A DNA stretch of 64,000 nucleotides from Eubacteriaceae bacterium (GTDB taxonomy: Bacteria > Bacillota > Clostridia > Lachnospirales > Lachnospiraceae). The notes beneath the pieces are model-generated. The model saw only the letters and a program-made list of their open reading frames with translations. It did no database searches and was not told the DNA's origin. Positions 42,149 through 50,158 of the stretch are shown here, in pieces (within the stretch, counting starts at the first letter, position 1; each line of letters opens with the position of its first letter). The stretch is from the NCBI GenBank assembly GCA_910574915.1, contig CAJTCR010000003.1, forward strand, positions 1 to 64,000, written 5' to 3'. The translations under genes and the position numbers were made by a program.

Positions 42149-43486
42149 CTATAAAAACATCGCCATATAAATCGGAAGATGCACAACCCCGTCTTTGACA
42201 AGCAGGTCTTTCGTATATAAGATATAGGGCTGTCCGATTTTCCCTCCAAATTTATTCCTGAATTTATCCAAAGAAGAATGTTTTCGGTATCCCCCTGATT
42301 TTACCTCAACCGGGCAGATTTTTCTTTGCTTTCGAATTAAAAAATCAATCTCCATATTGTTTTCCCGGTGATTGGAATCAACCCTCGAATAAAAATACAG
42401 CTTATGCCCGCTTGTGCGAAGCTGCTGTGCCACAATATTTTCCATAATCATTCCTTCGTTTACATGCAGCCGGTCAAGCAAAATATCCCGGTATAACTCG
42501 TTATCCAAAAAAGCATCATCCATAAACGTATGCGAAATTAAAAGCCCGGTATCCCCCATATAACATTTTCGTGTCATATGCTCCTGGCTCATTGACAAGC
42601 CAACAACAGGTTCTGTCGCATTGTAGCAATGATTGACAACCATCGCTTCTGCAAGCCACATAAATGCATTTTCATAATCCCGGTACCTTGCTCCGCTTTT
42701 GATTCCTGATAATTTATACTTTTTTTCAGCCTTGGAAAGCTGGGACGGCAGCTCATCAAAAATCGCCAACACTTTTGCTTCATAGCCTTTTGCAAATTTT
42801 GTAATATCTTCCCTATACAGTGTTAAAATTCTTTTTTTGATCCGGTCAACCGCTTCAAAACTTTTTGTTTTTGTATAAGATTCTACTGCCTGCGGCATCC
42901 CGCCCACTAACATATACTGGCGAAAATCATTCATTACCCGCCGATGCATCGCCTGTCCCAATGGAACAGACTTATCTAAACAGTCTTTTAAAAACGGAAT
43001 TGTCGTTTCATCTCCCAACGCCCACAAAAATTCTTCAAAATCCATAGGAAACATCTCTACATGTTCCTCTTCGGATGGAATCACAATATTTTCAATATTC
43101 ATTCGCAGCGAAATCAAAGATCCTGTTTCCAGATAATCAAACCTTCCGTCAGCGACCAAATATTTAATCATCTCCCTGGCTGCCGGAAACCTCTGCACTT
43201 CATCGAAAATAATAAGAGATTCCCGCTTGTACAGTGTTTTTCTGTAATATACACCTAATTTCTGAAAAAACAAATCGAAATCATCGATATCATTTTCAAA
43301 AACCGCACGAATTTCTTTCGGCAAATGAGCAAAATCAATAAACAAATAGCTTTTATATTCATTTTTTCCAAATTGTTCTGCTATATAGCTTTTTCCGACA
43401 CGTCTGGCGCCATCTAACAAAAGTGCACAGCTTCCCTGGTCTTTTTCCTTCCATTCAAGCAGCCTGTCGTAAATTTTCCTTTTCAT
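42149..43486 (-). CDS. AAA ATPase with DUF4143 C-terminal domain
   Basis: A 445-residue ATPase of the AAA_14/DUF4143 type, common and lineage-expanded in gut bacteria and of unknown function. Walker A is LLLDGARRVGKSYIAEQFG and Walker B LIIFDEVQRFPAAREMIKYL. The C-terminal domain carries NNMEIDFLIRKQRKICPVEVKSGG, an E/D...EVK nuclease-like motif. The ATG at 43486 follows GGGAGAT; the longer frame is unsupported. It lies between murE and a divergent SigD-type promoter and appears intact. Confidence 0.85.
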   Translation of the reverse strand: MKRKIYDRLLEWKEKDQGSCALLLDGARRVGKSYIAEQFGKNEYKSYLFIDFAHLPKEIRAVFENDIDDFDLFFQKLGVYYRKTLYKRESLIIFDEVQRFPAAREMIKYLVADGRFDYLETGSLISLRMNIENIVIPSEEEHVEMFPMDFEEFLWALGDETTIPFLKDCLDKSVPLGQAMHRRVMNDFRQYMLVGGMPQAVESYTKTKSFEAVDRIKKRILTLYREDITKFAKGYEAKVLAIFDELPSQLSKAEKKYKLSGIKSGARYRDYENAFMWLAEAMVVNHCYNATEPVVGLSMSQEHMTRKCYMGDTGLLISHTFMDDAFLDNELYRDILLDRLHVNEGMIMENIVAQQLRTSGHKLYFYSRVDSNHRENNMEIDFLIRKQRKICPVEVKSGGYRKHSSLDKFRNKFGGKIGQPYILYTKDLLVKDGVVHLPIYMAMFL

Positions 43487-43634
43487 AAAGCATCTCCCTT
43501 TCTGCGGCATCGCATTTTTAATATTATATACATAAAATGCATTTTCATACAAGCATATTCTGCACAAAAATGCACTTTCATTTTATTAATAATTACACAA
43601 AAAAGCAACTATGTACCATTTACAGAAAAAGCAT

Positions 43635-43660
43635 TAAGAAATCCGCAGATTAGCCGATAT
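43635..43660 (+). promoter_or_regulatory. SigD/FliA-type promoter
   Basis: TAAG (43635-43638), a 14-base gap and GCCGATAT (43653-43660). The -10 element matches the flagellar sigma factor consensus of B. subtilis (TAAA, about 15 bases, CCGATAT). It points toward the small plus-strand gene that follows. The stretch 43487-43634 is A+T-rich with a direct repeat based on AAAATGCA.TTTCAT and no gene. Confidence 0.55.
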
Positions 43661-43709
43661 TAATGATAAGAGCACTGAAAAAACGGATTTTGAAAGTGTC
43701 TCGTACATC

Positions 43710-44006
43710 ATGCGCAGGATGTGGCAACCGTTGAAATTTACAACCAGGGAGGGGAGTAAAGCAGCATATGTTAATAGTTTATTTAAGATTGAACACGTGA
43801 TTTTTGTAACAAGCCTTCACGATACTGCTTCCAAGCGCAAAGACCAGCAGAAACGTGAAAAGAAACAGCAGAAAAATTTTGAAACGCTCCTTCACGAAGC
43901 ATGTGCCGATACGCAGAACGAGATTTCTTATTCGGCAAATGGATATACAAAAGACGGTACCGCGTTTCACCACTTTGAAAAACGCAGGGAGTATGTATAC
44001 AAATGA
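43710..44006 (+). CDS. Small protein behind a SigD-like promoter, unknown function
   Basis: A frame of up to 98 residues ending NGYTKDGTAFHHFEKRREYV, with a basic Gln/Lys-rich middle (KRKDQQKREKKQQKNFETLL). It lies between a flagellar-type promoter and a strong terminator, which supports expression. The start is uncertain: the ATGs at 43710 and 43719 lack a ribosome site. A strong GGGAGGGGAG at 43748-43756 instead precedes an ATG at 43768 that is one base out of frame, so a start-proximal frameshift is possible. If real, it would belong to the motility or chemotaxis regulon. I do not recognise the family. Confidence 0.5.
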   Translation: MRRMWQPLKFTTREGSKAAYVNSLFKIEHVIFVTSLHDTASKRKDQQKREKKQQKNFETLLHEACADTQNEISYSANGYTKDGTAFHHFEKRREYVYK

Positions 44007-44030
44007 ACAGCCCTGCAAACCGATAAAACA

Positions 44031-44074
44031 AAAACAGGACTGCCATCGAATAAATTTCTGGCAGTCCTGTTTTT
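44031..44074 (+). terminator. Strong bidirectional terminator
   Basis: AAAACAGGACTGCCA (44031-44045) pairs perfectly with TGGCAGTCCTGTTTT (44059-44073), giving T-runs on both strands. It ends the plus-strand small gene and, from the other side, the HAD/ppk operon, whose last stop is at 44091. Confidence 0.85.
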
Positions 44075-44090
44075 ATGGCAGCACAGGCGG

Positions 44091-44912
44091 TTAAAAGAAT
44101 CTGTCTATAATTTCCCCTACCGCTCCCGCATTATGGTCTTTTTCACACAGGTAATCCGCGGCTTCCTTTGCCTGCGGATGCGCGTTGCGCGGTGCAGCGC
44201 CGATGCCTGCGGCACGCAGCATCGCAAGGTCGTTGCGTTCATCTCCCGCGGCGACAGACGCCGTAACCGGGATATCCAAAAGGCGGCAGAGCGTTTCTAC
44301 GGCTGCGCCTTTCGAGATTCCTGCCGGACAGTATTCCAGATACTGCTCGCAAGAAAAAAAGCTGTTCAGCACGCCTTTCGACCATTCTTCCTGTTCTTTT
44401 TGAAACCGTACCAGCCTGTCATGGTGCAAAAGGTCGGCAACAATCAGCTTTGCAGGCTCCTGCGTAAGCGTCTTTAGCACGTCCGTCCCGATCCTAGGAG
44501 CCAGCTTTGTATGATTGGTATAATAAGAAAGCTCCGGGGTATCTTTGTAAGTAAGCACCGTATCGTCGTTACGGTCATACGTATGGATGTACAGCCCGGC
44601 ACGCCCGGCACGCGCAAACATCTCCCGCACAACCGAAAGCGGAATGGACGCATACGAAAGCACCTTGTCTTTGGACGGGTCATAGAGCACGCCCCCATTG
44701 TACGCTGCAATATAACAGCCTTTTTGATCAAGCCCAAACTGCTTTGCTACAGCACGCGCACTCGCAAGCGGCCGCCCGGTACAGATGGCAAAAAACGCCC
44801 CGCGGCTTAACATCTGTTCAATCGCCGCCTTTGTACCAGGCTCTATTTGTTTTTGATCGTTTAAAAGCGTTGCATCCAGGTCTGAAAATAAGATTTGATA
44901 TGTGTGGTTCAT
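44091..44912 (-). CDS. Cof-type HAD phosphatase
   Basis: A 273-residue HAD-IIB hydrolase. FSDLDATLLNDQKQI holds the nucleophile and acid Asp (Ala replaces the usual Gly), FAICTGRPLASARAV is motif II, and AAGDERNDLAMLRAAG is motif IV. Members dephosphorylate sugar phosphates, flavin or pyridoxal phosphate, and the exact substrate cannot be told. It begins nine bases after ppk, so it is probably the last gene of the polyphosphate operon, though no functional link is known. Confidence 0.88.
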   Translation of the reverse strand: MNHTYQILFSDLDATLLNDQKQIEPGTKAAIEQMLSRGAFFAICTGRPLASARAVAKQFGLDQKGCYIAAYNGGVLYDPSKDKVLSYASIPLSVVREMFARAGRAGLYIHTYDRNDDTVLTYKDTPELSYYTNHTKLAPRIGTDVLKTLTQEPAKLIVADLLHHDRLVRFQKEQEEWSKGVLNSFFSCEQYLEYCPAGISKGAAVETLCRLLDIPVTASVAAGDERNDLAMLRAAGIGAAPRNAHPQAKEAADYLCEKDHNAGAVGEIIDRFF

Positions 44913-44921
44913 GGTTTTCCT

Positions 44922-47189
44922 CTACACCCCTGGCTCCGCCGGCACAAACACCCGGTCTTTATAAGCCTTATCCTGCTTCGGCACTGCCTGCTCTGCTTCT
45001 TTGCTGAAAATCTCCTGGGAGTTGACAAGCACCTTGCCTCGTTTATCGATCTTTTCGTATGTACCGTCTTCCTGCAGCACATGTGCTTTGACGTTGTCTT
45101 CAAATTCTACATCAAGAATATGCAGCACTTTCTTTTTCAGCTCTTCATCCAGAACCGGGAATACGATCTCCACCCTGCGGTCTAGGTTGCGCGGCATCCA
45201 GTCTGCGCTGCCCATATAGACTTCCGCATGGCCGTCGTTGCAAAAGTCAAAGATCCGGCTGTGCTCTAAGAAGTTGCCGACAATCGAGCGCACCTGGATA
45301 TTTTCACTGACACCCTTGATCCCTGTGCGCAGGCAGCAGATTCCGCGTACGAGCAGCTTAATCTGTACGCCTGCCACGGACGCTTCATACAGCGCTTCGA
45401 TCATTTCCTGGTCACAAAGCGAGTTCATCTTTGCGCGGATATACGCCTGTTTTCCGTTCCTTGCATTTTTGGTCTCCCGTCTGATCAGCTTTAAGAACTT
45501 TTTGCGCAGCCAGATCGGCGCTACTGCAAGGCAGTTCCAGCTAAGCGGCTCTGAATAGCCAGAGAGCATGTTAAAGACAGCCGTCGCGTCCTCGCCGACC
45601 GACTCGGCACAGGTTAATACGCCGCAGTCCGTATACAGCTTCGCCGTAGAGTCGTTGTAGTTTCCGGTGCCAAGGTGTACGTAGCGGCAGATGCCTTCGT
45701 CTTCCCTGCGTACAACAAGCGCGATCTTGCTGTGCGTCTTTAAGCCGACAATGCCATAGATTACGTGGCAGCCTGCCTGCTCCAGCTTTTTCGCCCATAC
45801 AATGTTGTTCTCCTCATCAAAACGCGCCTTTAATTCCACCAGTACGGTTACCTGCTTTCCGTTTTCCGCCGCCTGCGCAAGGGATGCGATAATCGGCGAA
45901 TTGCCGCTGACTCGGTACAGCGTCATTTTAATCGCCAGCACCTGCGCATCTGACGCTGCCTGGCGGATCAGCTCAATGACCGGGCCAAAGCTCTGGTATG
46001 GATGATGCAGCAGGATATCTCCTTTTTGAATCGCTTCAAAAATATTTTCTCCCGGCAGGATCTCCGGCACAAGCTGCGGCGTATGCGGCTCATAGCGCAG
46101 ATGGTCGCAGTCAGGCAGCCCGTACATTTTCATTAAAAAGGTAAAATCAATCGGGCCGTTGATATAAAAGATATCCTGTTTGTTTTCCACATGCAGCTCG
46201 TCTTTTAAAAATTCCAGCAGCTTTTTGTCAATGCCGTCCTCTACCTCCAGACGGATCACCTCGCCCCACTTTCGCTTTTTAAGCTGCTTTTGGATCTCCT
46301 TTAACAAATCCGGCGCTTCATCCTCGTCAATCGAAAAGTCAGCGTTGCGCATAATCCGGTATGGGTAAGCACACAGCACTTTATAGTTTAAAAACAGCTT
46401 TTCGATATTTTTCTCAATGACCTGCTCCAATAAAATAAATACTTTTTCTTCTGGATTTTTCGAAGGAACCGGAACCAGCCTTGCCATGCCGCTCGGCACC
46501 TGGACAGTGGCAAATTCCGGCTTTGCGCCTTTCTTGCCTTTTTTCTCCTTTTTCTCTTTTTTTCCGCCTTCCTTTTCCGGTTCCAAAGCGGTAGGCACGT
46601 CGTTTAATAACTCCTCATCCTGTCCGTCGTCCGGCTCCTGCCCCTTATGGTCAAGCAGCCCGCCCGTCCCTTTATATTCAATAACCGCGGCGATATTGAG
46701 CGATTTGTTGCGGATCAGCGGAAATGGGCGGCTGGCATCCACAGCCATCGGCGTCAGTACCGGATACACTTCATTTTCAAAATAGTCGTCTACAAACGCA
46801 GCCTGCTCTTCGGTCAATTTTTCATACGCGTCGATAATATAAATATGTTCCTGGTTCATCAGCGGCAGCAGCGAACGGTTGTACGTAGAATACTGCAAAT
46901 TTACAAGCTCCCTCGTATCCTCATTGACCCGTTCGAGCTGCTTTAGCGCGTCCATGCCTGCAATATCCGCCTTTTTTACGCCCGCGTGCAGCATATCCTT
47001 TAAAGAAGCCACCCGGACCATAAAAAATTCATCCAGGTTTGAAGACGTAATGCTGATAAACTTTAACCGCTCAAGCAGCGGGATCGTCTTATCCCTTGCT
47101 TCGTTTAACACCCGCCTGTTAAACTTAATCCAGCTAAGCTCCCGGTTTTCAAAATATTCCGGTTTCCCATATTCAGTTGTCTTTTCCAT
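44922..47189 (-). CDS. ppk1: Polyphosphate kinase
   Basis: Makes polyphosphate from ATP. The 755-residue chain has the N-terminal motif SNLDEFFMVRVASLKDM, the catalytic His in VGLKTHSKIALVVRRE, RYVHLGTGNYNDSTAKLY and the C-terminal GSADWMPRNLDRRVEIVFPV. Residues around 200-225 form a Lys/Glu-rich insertion (EKEGGKKEKKEKKGKKGAKP) that is unusual and probably a flexible surface loop. GGGAGGAT precedes the ATG. It is directly downstream of the exopolyphosphatase gene, so synthesis and breakdown are coupled. Confidence 0.94.
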   Translation of the reverse strand: MEKTTEYGKPEYFENRELSWIKFNRRVLNEARDKTIPLLERLKFISITSSNLDEFFMVRVASLKDMLHAGVKKADIAGMDALKQLERVNEDTRELVNLQYSTYNRSLLPLMNQEHIYIIDAYEKLTEEQAAFVDDYFENEVYPVLTPMAVDASRPFPLIRNKSLNIAAVIEYKGTGGLLDHKGQEPDDGQDEELLNDVPTALEPEKEGGKKEKKEKKGKKGAKPEFATVQVPSGMARLVPVPSKNPEEKVFILLEQVIEKNIEKLFLNYKVLCAYPYRIMRNADFSIDEDEAPDLLKEIQKQLKKRKWGEVIRLEVEDGIDKKLLEFLKDELHVENKQDIFYINGPIDFTFLMKMYGLPDCDHLRYEPHTPQLVPEILPGENIFEAIQKGDILLHHPYQSFGPVIELIRQAASDAQVLAIKMTLYRVSGNSPIIASLAQAAENGKQVTVLVELKARFDEENNIVWAKKLEQAGCHVIYGIVGLKTHSKIALVVRREDEGICRYVHLGTGNYNDSTAKLYTDCGVLTCAESVGEDATAVFNMLSGYSEPLSWNCLAVAPIWLRKKFLKLIRRETKNARNGKQAYIRAKMNSLCDQEMIEALYEASVAGVQIKLLVRGICCLRTGIKGVSENIQVRSIVGNFLEHSRIFDFCNDGHAEVYMGSADWMPRNLDRRVEIVFPVLDEELKKKVLHILDVEFEDNVKAHVLQEDGTYEKIDKRGKVLVNSQEIFSKEAEQAVPKQDKAYKDRVFVPAEPGV

Positions 47190-47205
47190 GAAATCCTCCC
47201 TCTTT

Positions 47206-48747
47206 CTATGTATATACCCGTTTCTCTTTGATCACAGGCTTTAATCCGAAAATTGATTCAAAGGCGTCTGCTTTTGCCGCTAACAGCCCTTTTTCCAGGG
47301 CAATATCGTTGTTCGTCTCAATCGTAATCACAAGCTGTTTATTTTTCAGCACCGCCTTGACGTTTTTAAACTTCTGTCTGTGACTGCGGTCCATCGCGTT
47401 TGCCACCCGCAAAATCGCCGCCAGCTTTGCCACAATCAGATAGCTGTGCTGGTCCATACGGTCTGCAAGCTCCGCATAAGGGTCGAGCGGCGAAGAGTTA
47501 TACAATACGACGCTTGCCACCATCTCCCGCTCCAAATGCGACAGCCCGATAATCTCCGTCGCCCGGATAATCTGGTACGCGCAGATTGCGCTGTTGGCAA
47601 GGCTGATATATTTTCCGCAGTCATGCAGCATGGCGGCTACCTTTAGCAAAAGCCGCTCCCTTTTTCCCATGCCGTGTACCTTTTTCATCGCGTCAAACAG
47701 CAGCGACGCCATCTCGGTCAGCGCGTCAATATGCTGGGAATAGCTCATATAACGCATAGACATATTTTTTGCCGCTGACAAAATATCATCCTCAAAATCA
47801 TGCGCGGAATGGATAATTTTCTGCGACTGCGCATAGTCGTACGCAATGCCGTCGCTTGTGTCTACATTTGGGAACCAGATCGTCTGGGCGTGCATTGCCT
47901 GCGTCAGCTTCGCATATAAAATTACAGACGGCAGTACGAGCATGTCTTTTTCGTTCGACAGATTCAGTGCCTCTGAAATCTCCTCCACGCTCTTTTTATC
48001 CAGCTTCTTTAAAAAACTGATAAACCTGCGCGCCTCGACGACGTTTAAGTCTTCGCCGCCTTTGCTCAGCTTGCGCATAATCTCCGAAATATAATCCCCC
48101 ATTAAAATTACATTTTTAATCTCTTCGCCCGGCTGCATATACTGCGCTAAAAATACGGCAAGCTCCTTGTCCACAAGCTCCTCTAACTGGTTTTCCAGAT
48201 GCAGGACATTATGCTCGATATCCGAAAGCATCTCCATCAGCCGCATCGTACCGATCGCAAGGTGCTGCGTCGTTACAACCTTTCCGTCGACAAACAGTGT
48301 AATTTGCAGGCTGCCGCCGCCGACATCGATGACCGCCGCGCTGTCTTTAATCATTTTGTCAAATCCAGGTCTTGCCGCGACGCCCTTATACGTTAAAAAC
48401 CGCCGTTCCGAATTGCTGAGCGTCGCCACATCAAGCCCGGTCTTTGTCTTGATCTGGTCTAAAATAAACAGCATATTTTTTGCATCGCCGACGACATTGC
48501 CCGCAAAGGCACGGTACTCTTTTGCCTTATAGCCCTGCATGATTTTCGCAAAATCCGCCAGTATGACGCACAGCTCGTCTACCAGATCAGAGCCGATCGT
48601 ACCGGAGTGGAACGTATCCCTGCCAAGCTCCAGCCTTGTGCGGATATGGTCGATCTCACGGATCTTTTTTTTCCCGGACAGCTCAAAAATCTTAAGGCTC
48701 ACTTCGTAGGAGCCGATATAAATTGCTGCAAATGTTGTAATTGCCAT
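47206..48747 (-). CDS. ppx: Ppx/GppA exopolyphosphatase with HD domain
   Basis: A 513-residue ASKHA-fold phosphatase that releases phosphate from polyphosphate or from pppGpp. The N-terminal ATPase-like core has AAIYIGSYEVSLKIFEL, and AAVIDVGGGSLQITLFVDGK is the phosphate-binding loop. The C-terminal third is an HD domain (LLKVAAMLHDCGKYISLANS) as in the longer GppA-type enzymes. Which of the two substrates predominates is not clear, but the neighbour ppk1 favours polyphosphate. AAGGAG precedes the ATG. Confidence 0.9.
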   Translation of the reverse strand: MAITTFAAIYIGSYEVSLKIFELSGKKKIREIDHIRTRLELGRDTFHSGTIGSDLVDELCVILADFAKIMQGYKAKEYRAFAGNVVGDAKNMLFILDQIKTKTGLDVATLSNSERRFLTYKGVAARPGFDKMIKDSAAVIDVGGGSLQITLFVDGKVVTTQHLAIGTMRLMEMLSDIEHNVLHLENQLEELVDKELAVFLAQYMQPGEEIKNVILMGDYISEIMRKLSKGGEDLNVVEARRFISFLKKLDKKSVEEISEALNLSNEKDMLVLPSVILYAKLTQAMHAQTIWFPNVDTSDGIAYDYAQSQKIIHSAHDFEDDILSAAKNMSMRYMSYSQHIDALTEMASLLFDAMKKVHGMGKRERLLLKVAAMLHDCGKYISLANSAICAYQIIRATEIIGLSHLEREMVASVVLYNSSPLDPYAELADRMDQHSYLIVAKLAAILRVANAMDRSHRQKFKNVKAVLKNKQLVITIETNNDIALEKGLLAAKADAFESIFGLKPVIKEKRVYT

Positions 48748-48761
48748 ATGATGATCTCCTT

Positions 48762-49916
48762 TTAATAGTTTCCAAGCACACGTATGCTCTCACATTCCTC
48801 CGAAAGCCCCCGCAGTGCATTGGAAACGGCGCTTTCGTTCAGGTTTCCTGCAAAGTCGATAAAAAACCGGTACTGCCAGTTCGTCCCGTCCGGCCCGTTC
48901 AGCGGCCTGGACTGTATAAAATTCATATTCAAGTCATTATAAATAATATGCGATAATGCATGATATAAAGAACCGCTTTGATGCTTTACTTCCAGGCAGA
49001 TACTCATCTTTGCCGCGTCCTTTAAAAATATTTTCCGGTTCGTGACAATGATAAATCTGGTCGAATTTTCACTGCTCGTCTGGATATTTCGTTCCAGAAT
49101 TTTAAGCCCGTACAGCTTTGCGGTCAGCTCGCTGGCGATCGCCGCCTTATGCTTATTGCCGGACTTTTTCACCTTGCACGCCGCAACCGCGGTATTGCCT
49201 TCCGTCGCGCAGTCCCAGTCCTCATGCGCCTGCAAATAGCGTTCGCACTGGGCAAGCGCCTGCGGATGCGAATAAACGCTCGTAATATCGGACAGTTCCG
49301 CCTCTTTCAGCCCTAACAGGCAGTGCCTGATCGGTATAATCTGCTCGCCGACAATATAATTGTCGTACTCGATCAAAAGGTCATAGTTTTCCGCCACAAC
49401 GCCCGCGGTTGAATTTTCAATCGGAAGCACTGCATAATCCGCCTGTCCGTCCCGAATCGCCTCCATCGCTTCCCGCCAGCTCTCCACATGGAAACTGTTT
49501 AAGCACTCTGCATCCGCGCCTCCGCCAAAATACTCGTTCATCGCGATATGGGCATACGCCCCTTCCACGCCCTGAAATACGATACGGCTGTCCTTTGCGC
49601 AGATCTGGTCTACCTGCGTAAACGCATTTTCCTCCCCGATCCCATGCTCGGTCAAAAGCTGGTACTGCCTCTTGCGGCTGATCGACATAATATGCTCAAA
49701 CAGCTCTCTGATCCCATGCTTTAAAAAGCTGCCCGGCACAAGCGCGGATATTTTTTCCAGCTTGCTGCGCTCACGCTCCTTGTCAAACACCTTTTTTCCA
49801 GTCTGGATCTTATACTCCGCCACCTCGCCAGTCAGCTCCATACGCTTTAAATACAGCCTGGTAATCTCGCTGTCTACCTGGTCGATCTCGTCTCTTATTG
49901 ATAATAAGTCTTTCAT
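48762..49916 (-). CDS. pheA: Bifunctional chorismate mutase/prephenate dehydratase
   Basis: Two steps of phenylalanine synthesis in one 384-residue protein. Residues 1-85 are an AroQ chorismate mutase helix bundle (LLSIRDEIDQVDSEITRLYL). Residues 105-285 are the dehydratase (VFQGVEGAYAHIAMNEYFG, VLPIENSTAGVVAENYDLL, and TRF in ENSTRFIIVTN). The rest is an ACT domain for feedback by Phe (LEVKHQSGSLYHALSHIIY, then FIQSRPL). The ATG at 49916 follows AAGGTGG. A good promoter lies 145 bases upstream. No leader peptide rich in Phe was found in the interval. Confidence 0.95.
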   Translation of the reverse strand: MKDLLSIRDEIDQVDSEITRLYLKRMELTGEVAEYKIQTGKKVFDKERERSKLEKISALVPGSFLKHGIRELFEHIMSISRKRQYQLLTEHGIGEENAFTQVDQICAKDSRIVFQGVEGAYAHIAMNEYFGGGADAECLNSFHVESWREAMEAIRDGQADYAVLPIENSTAGVVAENYDLLIEYDNYIVGEQIIPIRHCLLGLKEAELSDITSVYSHPQALAQCERYLQAHEDWDCATEGNTAVAACKVKKSGNKHKAAIASELTAKLYGLKILERNIQTSSENSTRFIIVTNRKIFLKDAAKMSICLEVKHQSGSLYHALSHIIYNDLNMNFIQSRPLNGPDGTNWQYRFFIDFAGNLNESAVSNALRGLSEECESIRVLGNY

Positions 49917-50060
49917 GTTGTCCACCTTGTATTTTATCTGTGCCCTCTGCGCTGTTGCCGTTTTCTATTCCGCACTGCTTTACAGCAGATTCCTGCTCAT
50001 TCAATATCACTAAATAAGAATCGGCATACACGTTCGTTTTGGGCATTTTATACATAATCT

Positions 50061-50089
50061 ATCATAGTACTTTCAGCGTAAAATTTCAA
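50061..50089 (-). promoter_or_regulatory. SigA-type promoter of pheA
   Basis: On the minus strand TTGAAA (50089-50084), 17-base spacer, TATGAT (50066-50061). It lies between the polC terminator and pheA and would make a leader of about 135 bases, probably also driving ppx, ppk1 and the HAD gene, since gaps are only 9-17 bases. Confidence 0.7.
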
Positions 50090-50115
50090 GTATTATTCGG
50101 ACAGTATTCGAACAC

Positions 50116-50158
50116 AAAAATAACCGCCCTTGCCCTAAAAAAGCCAGCGGTTATTTTT
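50116..50158 (-). terminator. Rho-independent terminator of polC
   Basis: AAAAATAACCGC (50116-50127) pairs with GCGGTTATTTTT (50147-50158), giving a T-run on the minus strand immediately after the polC stop codon. Confidence 0.8.

Noticed and set aside
49810-50055. 81-codon frame upstream of pheA as a leader-peptide gene
   Set aside because: Its ATG begins only six bases after the -10 box of the pheA promoter, and its end overlaps pheA in another frame. It is not rich in Phe codons, and no attenuator hairpin is evident.
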